From the NCBI GenBank assembly GCA_033297205.1, contig MU859105.1:1-64000 (forward strand): a DNA stretch of 64,000 bases, given 5' to 3'. The stretch is from Pseudoneurospora amorphoporcata (taxonomy: Eukaryota; Ascomycota; Sordariomycetes; Sordariales; Sordariaceae). Below the pieces are notes generated by a model. The model was not told where the DNA came from, searched no databases, and worked only from the letters and a program-made list of their open reading frames with translations. Both the position numbers and the translations under genes were made by a program. How positions within the stretch are numbered: the stretch's first letter is position 1; each line of letters opens with the position of its first letter. Positions 1-11,353 of this stretch are shown here, piece after piece.

Positions 1-359
1 CGCTTCCGCTCCGCTCTGCTACAAGTGCATAGTTCACTGTAGCATCCCTATACTAGTACTATCATCATAGGCTAGTTAGGGCATTGCAGCAAACACCCTT
101 TCAAGCTGCAATAGCTAACGAGCTCAGTATGTTTGGGAGGAGAAATTTATTAGAAAACTCGAAAGGAGGGTTTGATATGAAAACTAATAGAACCCTCGGA
201 ACGTAGGGGCCGTAATTTATGTGGTAGAATCAACTGGGAAGAATGGATATATAGTGAATGCAATGAGAATGGGACAGAAGTGGGCTTATTTGGTTCGGTC
301 GGAAATCTGAGGGTAAAGACGCGACTTATATCTTGAGGCCCTTCTGATGTTTACTAAAG

Positions 360-395
360 CCAACCACACCTCCCAAAAACCAACCACACCTCCCA
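360..395. repeat. Short direct duplication
   Basis: The 16-mer CCAACCACACCTCCCA occurs at 360-375 and again at 380-395, separated by AAAA. It is a local slippage-type duplication in non-coding DNA, with no sign of a function. Confidence 0.85.
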
Positions 396-999
396 GTTAG
401 AAGTACTAAGTATATGGAGTAGGTGTCAGGGGTAAATGGCAGGGGTAAGCACCTTGTGTAGTGTATGCCTAGCCTACTCAGCTGGGCTTGGCGTAAGTGG
501 AACGGTGCACTCGACGGCGAAGGCAATAGGAAAACGGTTTTAGAAACGGGGGCGGCGTTTTCAGCTAAGTCATCCAAACCCCTGTCGAAAACGGCTCCCA
601 TAGATAATCTTCCGATTGGTAGCTTATCTATGGGAGAGCGGACGGGATCCCGAGTTTTCTACCATCTATGGTCGTATGTGCTTGAACAGTGAACAGGTTG
701 TGTTTATCAGGTCCTAGGTGATAACGAGCTACCGTTCTCTATATCAATTAGAATTCGAGTTTCTGGGTCTTCTGCATTGAGTCGTTGATGGGTGTTTCGT
801 TTCTACTATTCCAGGTTCGTCTTCATCACGTTCAGGTACATACCGGAGGACTCCAAGTCTAGACTAGGGTCCACCTTTGTTCAGTAGGTATGTATTTTAT
901 GTATGGAAATGATATAAACTTTTGTCAACGTGGCCTAGGTAGACTAATTCCCCTGAATGGTTTTTCTGTCTAGGTATTTCTCCACCATCTTCGAGCCCC

Positions 1000-1048
1000 C
1001 CTTAACTGCCTTAACTGCCTTAACTGCCTTGACGGCCTTGACAGCCCT
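1000..1048. repeat. 9-bp tandem repeat CCTTAACTG
   Basis: The unit CCTTAACTG repeats three times and then degenerates into CCTTGACGG and CCTTGACAG. The copies keep the 9-bp period. It reads as Ala-Val-Lys repeats in one minus-strand frame, but no gene around it is convincing, so I treat it as a simple minisatellite. Confidence 0.8.
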
Positions 1049-1698
1049 GATACGAACCGCCTTCGTTGAGTGCGCATGTATATAGGTATAAATCAGGAAT
1101 AGCCTGCCTGCCGGCTTTTCCCGAGAGCTCTTCGAACCTGTTAGCAGGTACGTGTAGATAATATGAAATCTGTGGAGCCTGAAATCCCTTCTTCGCCTTT
1201 TCCCAGCCAAACTCAGTTCCGCGAAATTTTGTTCCTCGCTATGCGATGATGATGATGATGGATGATATGAGACGATATGCAGCGAAAAGAAACAGCAAAG
1301 CAACTTCAAAATGACGATGAGTTATATGATGATTTGATGAAGATAGATAACGTGGCAGACAAAAAGGGGGGCTTGGTATAGCATGCGAGTATGTGGGCAT
1401 TGAGCCCTGAAAGGGAAAAGGCGTTTGGAAATAAAGCAATCCTTTTTTTTCTTCCTTTCACCCACGCCAGCTATTGATAACGATCCAGTAAGCGCCGTAT
1501 CCTCCTGAGTTGTTCCAAGCAAAATCATACTCAAAGGAATCGAGCAGTTAAGTCGACCGTCTAGACCTACTAGCATCGCCCACCCACTGATTGCGCCTCG
1601 TCATGTTTTTGCCCTTTATTTTCTCTGACTACTGTCCTCTGAATCCTGCAAGATCGTCGCAGCCATGGTTGCCAATGCACAGAGAGCTCGGTCTTCTC

Positions 1699-4600
1699 CT
1701 AGGCATTCCTCGTTGCCAAAGTCTGCCTGACATGCGCTGGTAACGTCGACGGTATATCTTCGTCATCCGAGGAGTCTGTATCGTCGTCATCGTCGTCGTT
1801 ATGGTTACTGTTGTGGTTATTTTGAACTGGTTTCGAGGCGGGCCCGCTTCCCAGTTGGTGATCGATGTCCATCTCGTCGTTGGCCGCACTGGGGCTCCCA
1901 GACCCTGAGCCACTCTCGTCTTCATCCTCCTCATCTGACTGGCCGTTGCTATTGGCACTCTGGTAGTTCAATGCAGGTGGCGGGAGGGTAGGATCGTGAA
2001 CCTCGGCCGTAGCCGCGACACCTGCTAGTCCACCGCCGATCTCAGAGACGGATAGTGTAGACTTGGTAGGCGTCTGGTATGTCCCGCTCGCGTCCATCCG
2101 CCTTCTCTTAGCCTCGTGTTCCTCCCAAACGGCATTGGCACGCGGCGCGTTAGCCGCAACCCAACCGCTACCGGCGGGACGAGGGGGAACCGCCCCCGTG
2201 GAAGCAGGAGCAGCTGCTTGCTGGGCCGCCGCTTTTTCCGCTTTTTTCCTCTTCTTGAGCTTCTCGAGACCCATCCGCTCCTCTTCTGCCTTGATTTCTG
2301 CCTTTGTTCGGCGTTGACGCAGGCGGACTCCGTACTTCTTCCTGATCATCGATTGCTTGGTGCCGAAGCTGTTCCGTAGTCCTTCGATCTTGATCCGCCG
2401 CTCATTCTCGTCGGGTATCGCGTAGGCTTCGGCGAATCTCGGCGCAAACTTCTTTTCCGCTTCCTTGAGGTCAGCGTCCATCATCGCTAGCTGCTCCTGA
2501 GTTAAGTGACCGTAAGGGTCGGCTGAGTTAGGGGACTTGCTGACGGCGGGTGTCTCGGCGGAGGGAGTCGAGCCAGCCGATGTAAGGTCTACAGTCCTGG
2601 CTACCGCTGGTGTTGCCTGCGCTTGGGATGAGGGGACGATAGACGAAGGAACTGGCTGGGGTTGCGGAACCGCACGAGGAGGACGACCGGGGCCTCGAGC
2701 TGAGGCTGGGCCAGCATGGAAGCAAGTTTGGGCGCGTTCATGTGATTGGTGCTCATCACTTCTGGTGAACCCTTCGCCGCAATACTGGCAGGAAAACCCG
2801 AAGCCCTTTACACTCACCGGGGGAGGCACAGTGCAGAGTTGGCGGTTCGTATGCTGGTATGCGTTAGACATGTTGAGATTCTCCTGAGAGGACCTTGAGC
2901 TTCATATCACTTACGTATTCGTAGGGAGCTTGATGTGTGAATACCCTGTAGCAGCCCATACATTGCAAGCGGCCAGCGTAGGTTGACTGGGATGTTGGAG
3001 GAGGAGGTCGAGCAGCCTGCGTAGTAGGCATCACCCTTTCATGCTGCTCTTCCACGATGTCCGCGGGATTGTAACCAAGACGCTCAGCCTTGGCAAGGGC
3101 CGTGAGCAGAGGTTTCGCCTCTATCGTTAGGAGGCGTGCATTCAAGCACTTGTCCAGAAAGGCATCACTTGCCTTGTTGATGATAACGTCGGCAACATCA
3201 TCGAGATCAGCTGTCGAGAAGTGGCTGATCAACTCGTGCTTGGACTCGAGAACCATCTTTTGCCCGAAGTCTCTGACTGCGCGGCGGGTGATGGATGGTA
3301 CGGCATGATGTATTGATGCGTTGAGCTATAAAAATATGGTCAGACAAAGGTCGAGAAGGCGAGCTGAAAGTGAGGCTACTAGAGTAGTGGAAGAGTGAAA
3401 GATGAGAGGAGGTTAGGGGCTAGTCATTTGAAGATATATATCGCAAAGGTGTAGCCCGTACGGCAGGTTATCTACGCAAGATGGGATGAGAGACAAATAA
3501 TGACAAATAACGGGGAGATATTACGATCCCACGTAGTACTCTGTATCTCGTCCCAACTTTTCCAAATATCCGTATACACAACGACTTGCGAGCACTCCTA
3601 CGTGATAGAGAACGCTGTGCTGAGGCAAAGCCCAGACCATCTGATGTGGACATAACGTCTGAGGCCTCCCCCAAGCATATGTAAGGTGATAGGCGAGGTG
3701 TAGATGAGGTGCAGGTAAGGTAGCGCGGCTTCTGATTGGGCGCATGGTAAACTGGAAAGGGCACAGTAAGTGGACTTACAATAAAAGCTTGGTGAAACTC
3801 GGTGCCCAATATACATTTCTCCCAGTTATCCCGAAAGACGCGCCGAACGGCGTCGGGTGTGCTTTGTTGAATCGCATAGGTCAACCGTGTGCAGTCGTCT
3901 GCGAACTTCTTGTTGAGGTGTGCGTGTGTTGTTACTGGCGAAGGGAACCCGGAGCTAGGAATCGGCTCAGCCGGTGGCGGCGGCTGGCTCACGGGCCGCG
4001 ATCTGGGCGGGTCCATGATGATAGGCTTTGAGATCAAGCCGTCGTTACGCGATGTATATCGGAGCTCGTGTGGGTGGTATTGCTGTTGGGAGGGAGCGGA
4101 AGGAGGGTGATGCCGAGGATCACCGAGAAGATACGAATGCTGGTAATGTTGCTGGGGATGCGCGGACGGCGGGGCTTGATGTTGGTATTGGGAGGCTTGA
4201 TGGTGATGTTGGTATGACTGTCGTTGAGAACGCGCAGGCGGGGGGAGTTGGGTTGAGGGCACCGGCGCGGGGGCGGGCTGGAGCGGGGGTTGCGTATGGT
4301 AATGTTGAGGATGGAATTGAAATGATGGTTGGTTGTAATGGTTCGGTCGGTGCGATCTAGCTTGTGCTGGAGGATCGCGGGCCGAAGGTTGTGGTTGAGT
4401 CTGGGCGGGAGGTTGCGATTGGGATGGCGGTTGCGATGCGGGATGCTCTTGGTGTTGCCGGCTCGGTTCGTACTTCAATTGCGCCGGCGACGGCAACTGC
4501 GATGATGATGATGATGATGGATGCGCTGGCTGAGCATGCAGTCTTGCCGGGTGAGCGTGGCCACTGTCACTGTCGTATTGTACCGTTATGGGGTCTCTCC

Positions 4601-5360
4601 ATCGAATGGGATCCCTGAAGTTGGTTCGAGCAGAGGCTGTAGTCGTGGTATTCGGGATCGTCCTGGTGGCAGGGTCGGTCGCAGATACAGTCGCGTTCGC
4701 AGGAGTCGAGGTTGAGGTCGAAGTCGCGGCAGAATTTGTCGCGTCTGGAATCGAGGGCGGCGACGGAGCGGGTGGTCTCTGGGGCTGCTGGGGTTGCCCA
4801 TTCAGCGCAGGCCTGTCAGCGGTCGGAGTGGAGGACCCCGGCAGTCGGGGGACGGTCGTTGCGCTAGAGGCCCCGGCCGTAGAGCTAAGGAAGCTTCCAC
4901 CTGGCGCCGCCGTTTCCACGCCACCGGTAGGAGCAGAATCGGAGACTGTGCCGTTGGTATCGCGGCTTTGTACGATGTACGTAGTCGCAGAAGATGTGGA
5001 TGAATCCGAATTGGGGTCAACGCTGGTTGATGTCGCGGTTGAGGTTGAGGTTGCCGGTGCTGCTAACAAGTGCTGATGATCGTCCTTAGCGGTGGGACTC
5101 GGGGCCTGAGAATTCTGGTGCGGATTGGAAGTCGGGGCCTCGACCACGCCTGCACTTGTCGATGGACCTGTGGCCGGGGGTGCTGATGATGGCGATGGGA
5201 TTCTGGGCGCATCTGGCCGAGGTGGTGTATCTGGAGCTGCCGGCGCCGTTGGTCTTGTTGCTGGTTCAGGTTGAGGCTCTTGGTGTGGTGACAACGGCGC
5301 TGGTGCAGCTGACTCCGGGACCTGTTCCTGCAGCCGCCAATGCGGGACGTCTTGTGTCAT
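1699..5360 (-). CDS. Large low-complexity protein with two C2HC zinc knuckles
   Basis: I join three exons: 5360-3780, 3325-2915 and 2853-1699 (complement), giving 1048 residues. Both introns are phase 0. The first is long (454 nt, GTAAGT donor, CTGAC branch, TATAG acceptor). The second is 61 nt with a CTAAC branch. Residues 1-450 are Pro/Ser/Thr/Gln-rich and probably disordered. A folded-looking segment (about 470-630) follows. Then come two knuckles of identical spacing C-x2-C-x12-H-x5-C: C649, C652, H665, C671 and C686, C689, H702, C708. A basic Lys/Arg/Glu stretch and an acidic Asp/Ser-rich tail end the protein. The first knuckle exists only after intron 2 is removed, which supports the join. 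The basic and acidic tracts suggest a nuclear nucleic-acid-binding role, but this is inference; I do not recognise the family. The start at 5360 is the first ATG in a long open frame and the N-terminus is uncertain. Confidence 0.75.
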
Positions 5361-5419
5361 TTTGTCAGAGGGGAGCTCTTTCCAGAGCTTTAGACAACTG
5401 AATGAGACGATTTGGACAC

Positions 5420-5452
<33 letters not shown>

Positions 5453-7382
5453 AGGGTCACAAGGACTCAATACCACCGCCCTTTGGTTCTCTGTTCTACC
5501 GCTTTCTGATTATCCAACAAAATAACCAATTGATGGGTGACCAAGATCGTAGAATGTCCCTTTGCCGCAGCCTGTGTATCGCAGAGGGAAGAAAAATTAG
5601 AGACGGAGAGCTCCACGATGGGACGCGGGGTTGGATGGACGCGCCCAGGGAGTATGCCGGAGGTGCTGACTGCTGAATGGTCCCGGCCCGTGTTTCCTAC
5701 CCGACCGTCTGATGAACTTTGCCAAAAGTCGGTTGTTGTGATGTTGTTGGGTACTGATTAATTGCCGTGTTGCAAATCTGGGTACGTGAGAAATCCGCCA
5801 ATTTCCGTCAGTTTGATGATCCGGTGCCGGCGGTAGTCATTCTTTTTGTTGACTTTTTTCGTGTCCCGGAGAAGGATCACGGATGGGATTGATGTTTCAA
5901 TAGTCCCAGGACCCACATGAGCCTCTGCGAGGATTATCATGTACCCATAGACATATGGTCACGGCGCAGCCTATGAGAATGTATGTGCATGGGAAGTCTC
6001 AATGCGGTGCATCTGCCTGAGCTTTGTTAGTTGTAACAGAGATGTCGGTTAAAATGGAAACCCACTCGTTGTTGCAAAGTACCAAGATGTTAATTACCCT
6101 CAGAAGTTCACATTACCAAACGGGCTAGTCTTCCGTGACTTATAATTACCCATCTGCAACATGGACAATCAAGCACGGCTTATGTGAGTTTAATTTGAGA
6201 AGCTCATTTGATGCAAACTGGTATTTGGCTATCAGTTATCAGTTATGGCACCCTCGCATCTGCTTTGAAGTTTCATTCTCTCATCTTTCATCTGTCCTCG
6301 AAACTTTACAATGTGCGTACGTAGCTGCCGCTGCTCCACCCGGTATGTCCTGTGCAGTGTCCAGAACCTAGGCTTGAAAAACCTCTTTTCGTATTCTCAG
6401 ATGATATTTCCTTGTGAGAATTCGTTTGTCTCCCGTGGCGCCGAATGTGCAATTCATGCGTTTGTAAATCTGAGTGGGTGACATGGACTACATCCGAAGC
6501 CCTGAGGGCTTAGCCAGCTGTTTTAGCGCAGTTAATGACACGGGTCGTAATTTACGCTCGGTATGTGTTCCGTTAGCGTCAGGCAACACACCCATTTATA
6601 GCTTCTATATTGAACCACGGTTCCTTTTCATTTCTTACGGCGTCGGTAAACATGCTAGCCTTAACTATGCTCTTGTATGCCGGGTTATGATGCTCTGTGT
6701 AATTAAAAGTCTAGGAGAGGAGAAATCACTGTCGCAATTGGAAAACTGGTTACTGAGGGAAAGAGAGGTGCATCAAAACAGACAAGGGGTCGTTTGAGTA
6801 AAGAGAGTAAATACAAACGTCATTATGCGCCCTGTGGCCGTTTGTTAATTGCATGATGAAATGCCCAGAAGAAGCCGCGATCGGCACACAACATGTAGAA
6901 CGAGTAATTGGAACATCACATACTTTTTTCATGAGTAGGGGTTGCTAAAAAGGACGAGCGTGTCGTATGCTGACGCAGATAACAACGAATAACAAGCAAC
7001 CGCATAATCTAAGCCGCCGGTACCCATTTTGCTATGCTTGTGTGAATAAGTGATGTATCACTTCATTTCATCTTAGAGCCATTTCCACAAGAATGCTGCG
7101 CCAGAAGTATCCTTCAGACGGGTCAAGTAATGCAAAACCATCTCGTTTCCTGTGTTTTCAAGCCTGTTCAAACAAAAGAATCATCGATCATGACCATAAC
7201 TCGACGTTCATTAGGGTTAAGTATAAAACAACAATGCTTCGCCGACACGGAGCTCCTCCCGGCTTTCAACCCCTTCCGGCTCTCCTAACGCCTCTCCGAG
7301 AGCAGGATGCATGCAAAACCACGGCACAGTTTGAAGTGAACTTTCAACGCAGTACACCCTTTGTGCACGCTCAAGTGGAAAC
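5361..7382. other. Intergenic, no gene seen
   Basis: Two kilobases separate the zinc-knuckle gene's start from the 3' end of the annexin gene. The longest open frame (6474-6797, plus, 107 codons) has no splice context, motif or supporting codon pattern that convinces me. Much of 6000-7200 is AT-richer than the flanking genes. The annexin 3' UTR and the other gene's promoter must lie here. Confidence 0.5.
5420..5446. repeat. A27 homopolymer upstream of the zinc-knuckle gene
   Basis: An uninterrupted run of 27 A lies 60 bp upstream of the minus-strand start codon, so it is T27 on the coding strand of the promoter or 5' leader. Poly(dA:dT) tracts exclude nucleosomes in fungi; a promoter role here is inference. 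Confidence 0.9.
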
Positions 7383-8953
7383 TCAAATAGGTTCTCCACA
7401 AATGCCCATCAAAAGCCTCTGGTAATCACCACTCGTCTCCCCCTGCACTCTCTTGGCCAACTTCTTCCTGTAGCGCTGCTCGTAGGCGTTCTTGACGTTG
7501 CGCATGTTGTCACGATCCCAATGGGCCCGGACCAGACGGCTGGTGAGAAGACGGTCCTTGGTGCCCATGCCGGCCATGGCGTCCTCGAGAAGTCGGGCCT
7601 GCAGCATGTACTTGTCTGTGCCGTGGCGGAGCTGGATAAGAAGGGCGTCCTTCATGTGTCCCGAGAATTCCTGCTGGACATGTTAGCTGTTGTTTCTAGA
7701 AACCTTTGGTTGTTTAATATCAGCAGTTCGCCAGATGTTGAACTCACTTTTTGAATCACGGTATCGAGATCCCTGGCGTACTTTTGCCTGTACTCGTAGG
7801 AAATAGCACGGATCTGGTTGTCATTCCTTAGGCTGAGAATGCTGCACACACGCATTTCATCTGTGCCAATCTTGCCCTCGGTTGCGTTGTAGATATCATT
7901 GACGTCTCGGTCAATGTCCGCCTTCATCACTGGAGCCGCATCTTCAGCACGTGTGGCACCGAGCACAATCATAAAGTGCCGTTCCGTCTTCATGCTCAGC
8001 TCGCCGCGCACCATATCCTCCAGGGACCGGCGGAAAACCCGACTGAACTCGGCTTTGATGGCCTTCAAGTCGGCGTTGGACCGGCGGAGTAGGATGTCGT
8101 TGAGAATGTCTTCGTTGGTGCCTGCCCCGTCCATGGCATTGTACAGCATGTGCACGTCATTCAGAAGAGGACCACGGGCAAGCATGACGAGCCCTTCTTC
8201 AAACCAGCTACTCGTCTCGCTCTTGATGTCCGCGATAAGATCGCGACGGTGGCGCTTTGAAAACGCTTCGCGAAGCAGATTGATCTGGAGAGGGTCCTTG
8301 TCGACTAGAACCCGGATCAGCTCCCTCTCATCGGTGCCCCATCCCTTCATGGCTTTCCTTAGCCTATCCGCATCCGGGTCGGGGTTCCATGGGATGCTCG
8401 TCGCAGGGCCATATCCGGGAGAGGGTGGTGTCGGCGGGTACTGCACGGCGTAGGGCTGGGGCGGGTACGCTGTGGGTATGACCGGTTGGGCCCCGTAGGG
8501 TTGGTGAGGAGGTGGACCGGGAGGCTGTCCGTAACCGCCCGCGTGAGGCGGCGGTGCGCCGTAACCGGCATGTGGAGGTCCGGGTGGGTAATACGAGGCG
8601 TTCGGGGGAGGAGGAGCACCGTACTGCCCGGGTGGTGGGGAGTGAGCCGGAGCACCATAGGGCTGAGGAGGGGGTGCGCCGTACTGTCCCGGCGGCGGCC
8701 CGGGCGGTGGTTGTCCATAACCTTGTGGGGGCTGCTGGTAGGTGTTGTACTGAGCATGAGGCGGAGGTGCACCATATGGAGGTTGCTGATGATGCTGCTG
8801 AGGAGGAGGCTGTTGGTAATATCCGCCTCCATGTGGTGGAGGGGGTTCTGGGAGGTCGAAGGTCAGCCGTAATAACATGGAGATGTAACCGGACTATTTA
8901 TTTTTGGACTCACGGCCATAAGGCGGCGCCGGAGGATAGCCTGGGTAAGACAT
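7383..8953 (-). CDS. anx14: Annexin with Pro/Gly/Gln/Tyr-rich N-terminal tail
   Basis: Three exons (complement of 8953-8914, 8847-7748 and 7670-7383) encode 475 residues; the introns are 66 and 77 nt with GTGAGT donors. The first exon codes only 13 residues. Residues 1-165 are a PGQY-rich disordered tail containing PYGAPPP-type repeats. Residues 172-475 hold four annexin repeats, each opening with the type II calcium/phospholipid loop: GWGTDE (about 182), GAGTNE, KIGTDE and GMGTKD. Annexins bind acidic phospholipids in a calcium-dependent manner and act in membrane trafficking and repair. The tailed layout matches the filamentous-fungal annexin XIV group, hence the symbol, which is by resemblance only. 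In repeat 3 one residue is inserted before the GT. The exact acceptor of intron 2 could shift by one codon (CAGCAG ambiguity). Confidence 0.93.
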
Positions 8954-10633
8954 TGTGGGAGCGGCTCCGAACACAATGATGGTCGATATTGCTGTTGGTT
9001 ACGCGATGCTTGGCTCGGCAAGAGGTAATGGATGTTTGGTGATAAAACGCGGGGGCGGGGTTGGTGTTCAACCGATATGAAGAAAGTGTAGAAAGCAAAC
9101 TACAAGATGAGTGGTTGTTTGAGTAGAGCAAATTAAAGAAATAGTTGAGAGTTGAACTGCTGATCAGAGACCAGAAGCCAAAAATAAAACCGGGTCTGGC
9201 ACAGAGGTGCTTTATCAAGGCGGGTGGAAGTCGGATGAATTCCGCTGTGGGCTTGCCTTGCAATCGTCATCCTACCCGACATTACGGCTTTTATCCAAGC
9301 CATCGGGGCAAGGTTCTCTTCAAGTTGTCTGCGCCGCACCGTCCTGCCCGTCCAACTTGGCTACTATACAGAGACATTACTACTTGGCGAACTGCGACCA
9401 ACCTACGAAGCATGGTGCAGGCGCACACTGAATGGACTGCGCAAGACAGGTAATAGTACGTCAGATGTGGCTGAGCAAGTGGGAAGCCTTGACAAAAATG
9501 AATCAACTGCCCATGGCCAAGAGCTTTCGTTCCGGCAGGGGCAATCCAACCTCGCCATCTTGGACGGCATGAAAGGAACCTAAAGCATGACCTTGTGATG
9601 GCCATCTTGATAAGCAGCCGTTGCCGGTGGAGGTAAACGTGACCTGCAACAGAAGCAGGCGTAAGAGAAGCTCAAGCAACACATACTTGTATCTAGTTGC
9701 CATCGAGGCCTCCAATTTCCCGAGCGCTGATTACCTACAAAGACGGGATGAAACCACCAACTGAAACATGCCCTTCGGTGCGTGAGGCATTGGCATTGGT
9801 GATGGGCGCGCCGATAGACTAAGCCATCACATCGGGCGCCAAGGAAAAATGCCTTCACCGAATGAGTACCTAGGCCGTTGAGAAAGCGTGGTTGTCAAAA
9901 ATCGACATGATCGTACCTGCGCTAGGCTTGATGGATGATTGGAATTCCATGTCACAACCTATGGAAGTGAAAGTGAAGGCGTCGTAATGAACCGGCGGTC
10001 AGTCCTCGTAGGGTGATGCGGTGTGGCTTAGCACCTTCCCAGGTTGTGGCTTACGCAGTGGCACCGCGGCTAGGCACGTGACCACACCTGTCCTTCCCCC
10101 TGGCCAAAGAAACCCTCAGCTCGACCAGGCCGCGACCACTCATGAGATCGACTGACTCCCTTTCATCAACCTCAAGGGAAGCTCGGCGGCGCCAACTGCT
10201 GCTACCCATGAACTGCTTCAACCACCCGATTTTCTTTGTGGAGGATTTGACTAAACATGATGTTCCAGCCTCGGGGGCCACAAGCTTAGGATGGGGATGC
10301 CACTCTTGTTTGGCAGTCCTCCACGCCAAGAGATCCAGCCATTCGATTTTCGACCTCAACCGGGCGCTAAGTATGCTAGGGTATATCGCCAACTGCATCT
10401 CTCAAAAAGGCGGCCGTGATCGCTGACCGGGTTTGTTCTTGTTCTTGTTCCACTCGAGTCAATTTCAACGTCTGTTGTCCTTCCCCGACTCCCCTCTTTC
10501 CCCTCCTCATTTTACGGGATTGAAGCTATTCCGCATCGTCGGAACCTGCTGTTCTCACCCGCGCCGTTGTCAGCCCTGTGGTTTGATCTCTCTAGATGAG
10601 AGCACAGCCGACTCGCACCACAGATCCGTCAAA
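8954..10633. other. Divergent intergenic region between annexin and secreted-protein genes
   Basis: Both neighbours are transcribed away from this 1.7-kb spacer, so it should contain both promoters. No open frame in it shows fungal coding signs. A pyrimidine-rich segment with TTGTTC repeats (10432-10460) is typical of a fungal promoter or 5' leader and precedes the secreted-protein gene. Confidence 0.5.
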
Positions 10634-11353
10634 ATGCGTGTCCATCGGGCCCATCTTCCCACTTTCGTGCTTGCTGCCCTCCTTGCGGCCTGTCAAGCTC
10701 GGCCGCTCTTCGAGCACGACAGTTCTCCTAAGCCCTTGCTGCCGAGAGCAACATACTCGGTAGTCCCGATCAACGGAGGGTCGGGTTCGGAACGTGGCCC
10801 TGGGGATCCGGTCGTGACCAAGACCGTGGTGCAGACCGCTCACCAACCGACCACCCACTCATCCACTCACTCACCCACAACGCCCCTCACGAGAACGGTT
10901 TCGGTGGTGCCTATTCATCCTCAACCCACTCTGACTTTGACCACCACCGTCGTTCACGTCGCATCCACTACAACGACTACGGCCACGACCGCGGCCACGG
11001 CAACTTCAACATCTCCATCCTCCTCATCGTCTTTTGCGGTCACGATCTCCTCTCGGACCACCTCGGCGACCCCTTCATCAACATCCGAGACATCGAACCC
11101 TACTGTCACGTCGACCACTTCTCCCTCTCCTCCAGCGTCTTATTCATCAAAGTCCGTGCCTAGCTTCAGCACAAGACCCTCGCCGAGTACCACGTCGACT
11201 GAGTCCTCCATCTCGATCACGGTCACGGTACCCACCACCACCGCCTCTATTCCACTTCCAACGACCTTCGCCAGTAGCAGCTCTAGCGTCTCATACGACG
11301 ATGGAATGTGGCACACGACATATCCACCATGGAATGGCACGACGACTATCTAA
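10634..11353 (+). CDS. Secreted Ser/Thr-rich protein, unknown function
   Basis: This intronless frame encodes 239 residues. The start is chosen at 10634 because CAAAATGC is a good fungal context and a signal peptide follows at once: basic MRVHRAH, a hydrophobic core and an Ala/Cys-rich cleavage region near residue 21 (ACQARP). The open frame extends further upstream, but that part looks like leader sequence. After LLPRATYS, which resembles a Kex2-type site (Pro-Arg), nearly the whole protein is Ser/Thr/Pro-rich and probably O-mannosylated. The phrase VVPI occurs twice (about residues 41 and 93), each next to a short ordered-looking stretch. There is no C-terminal hydrophobic segment, so a GPI anchor is unlikely. 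The C-terminus carries a Trp/Tyr/Pro cluster (WHTTYPPWNG). I do not recognise a family; a cell-wall or extracellular role is inference. Confidence 0.75.
   Translation: MRVHRAHLPTFVLAALLAACQARPLFEHDSSPKPLLPRATYSVVPINGGSGSERGPGDPVVTKTVVQTAHQPTTHSSTHSPTTPLTRTVSVVPIHPQPTLTLTTTVVHVASTTTTTATTAATATSTSPSSSSSFAVTISSRTTSATPSSTSETSNPTVTSTTSPSPPASYSSKSVPSFSTRPSPSTTSTESSISITVTVPTTTASIPLPTTFASSSSSVSYDDGMWHTTYPPWNGTTTI

Larger units (their letters stand above)
1..1698. other. Gene-free stretch at left edge
   Basis: I see no convincing gene in this stretch. It contains two short tandem repeats (listed separately), a GAT microsatellite near 1244-1262 and scattered short open frames without Kozak context, splice structure or recognisable motifs. 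Its right end is the 3' flank of the minus-strand zinc-knuckle gene. Confidence 0.6.

Noticed and set aside
6474..6797. 107-codon plus-strand frame in an AT-richer spacer
   Set aside because: A chance length is possible, the start context is poor and nothing is recognisable.
7211..7221. TTAGGG telomere-like unit
   Set aside because: It occurs as a single unit, not an array.
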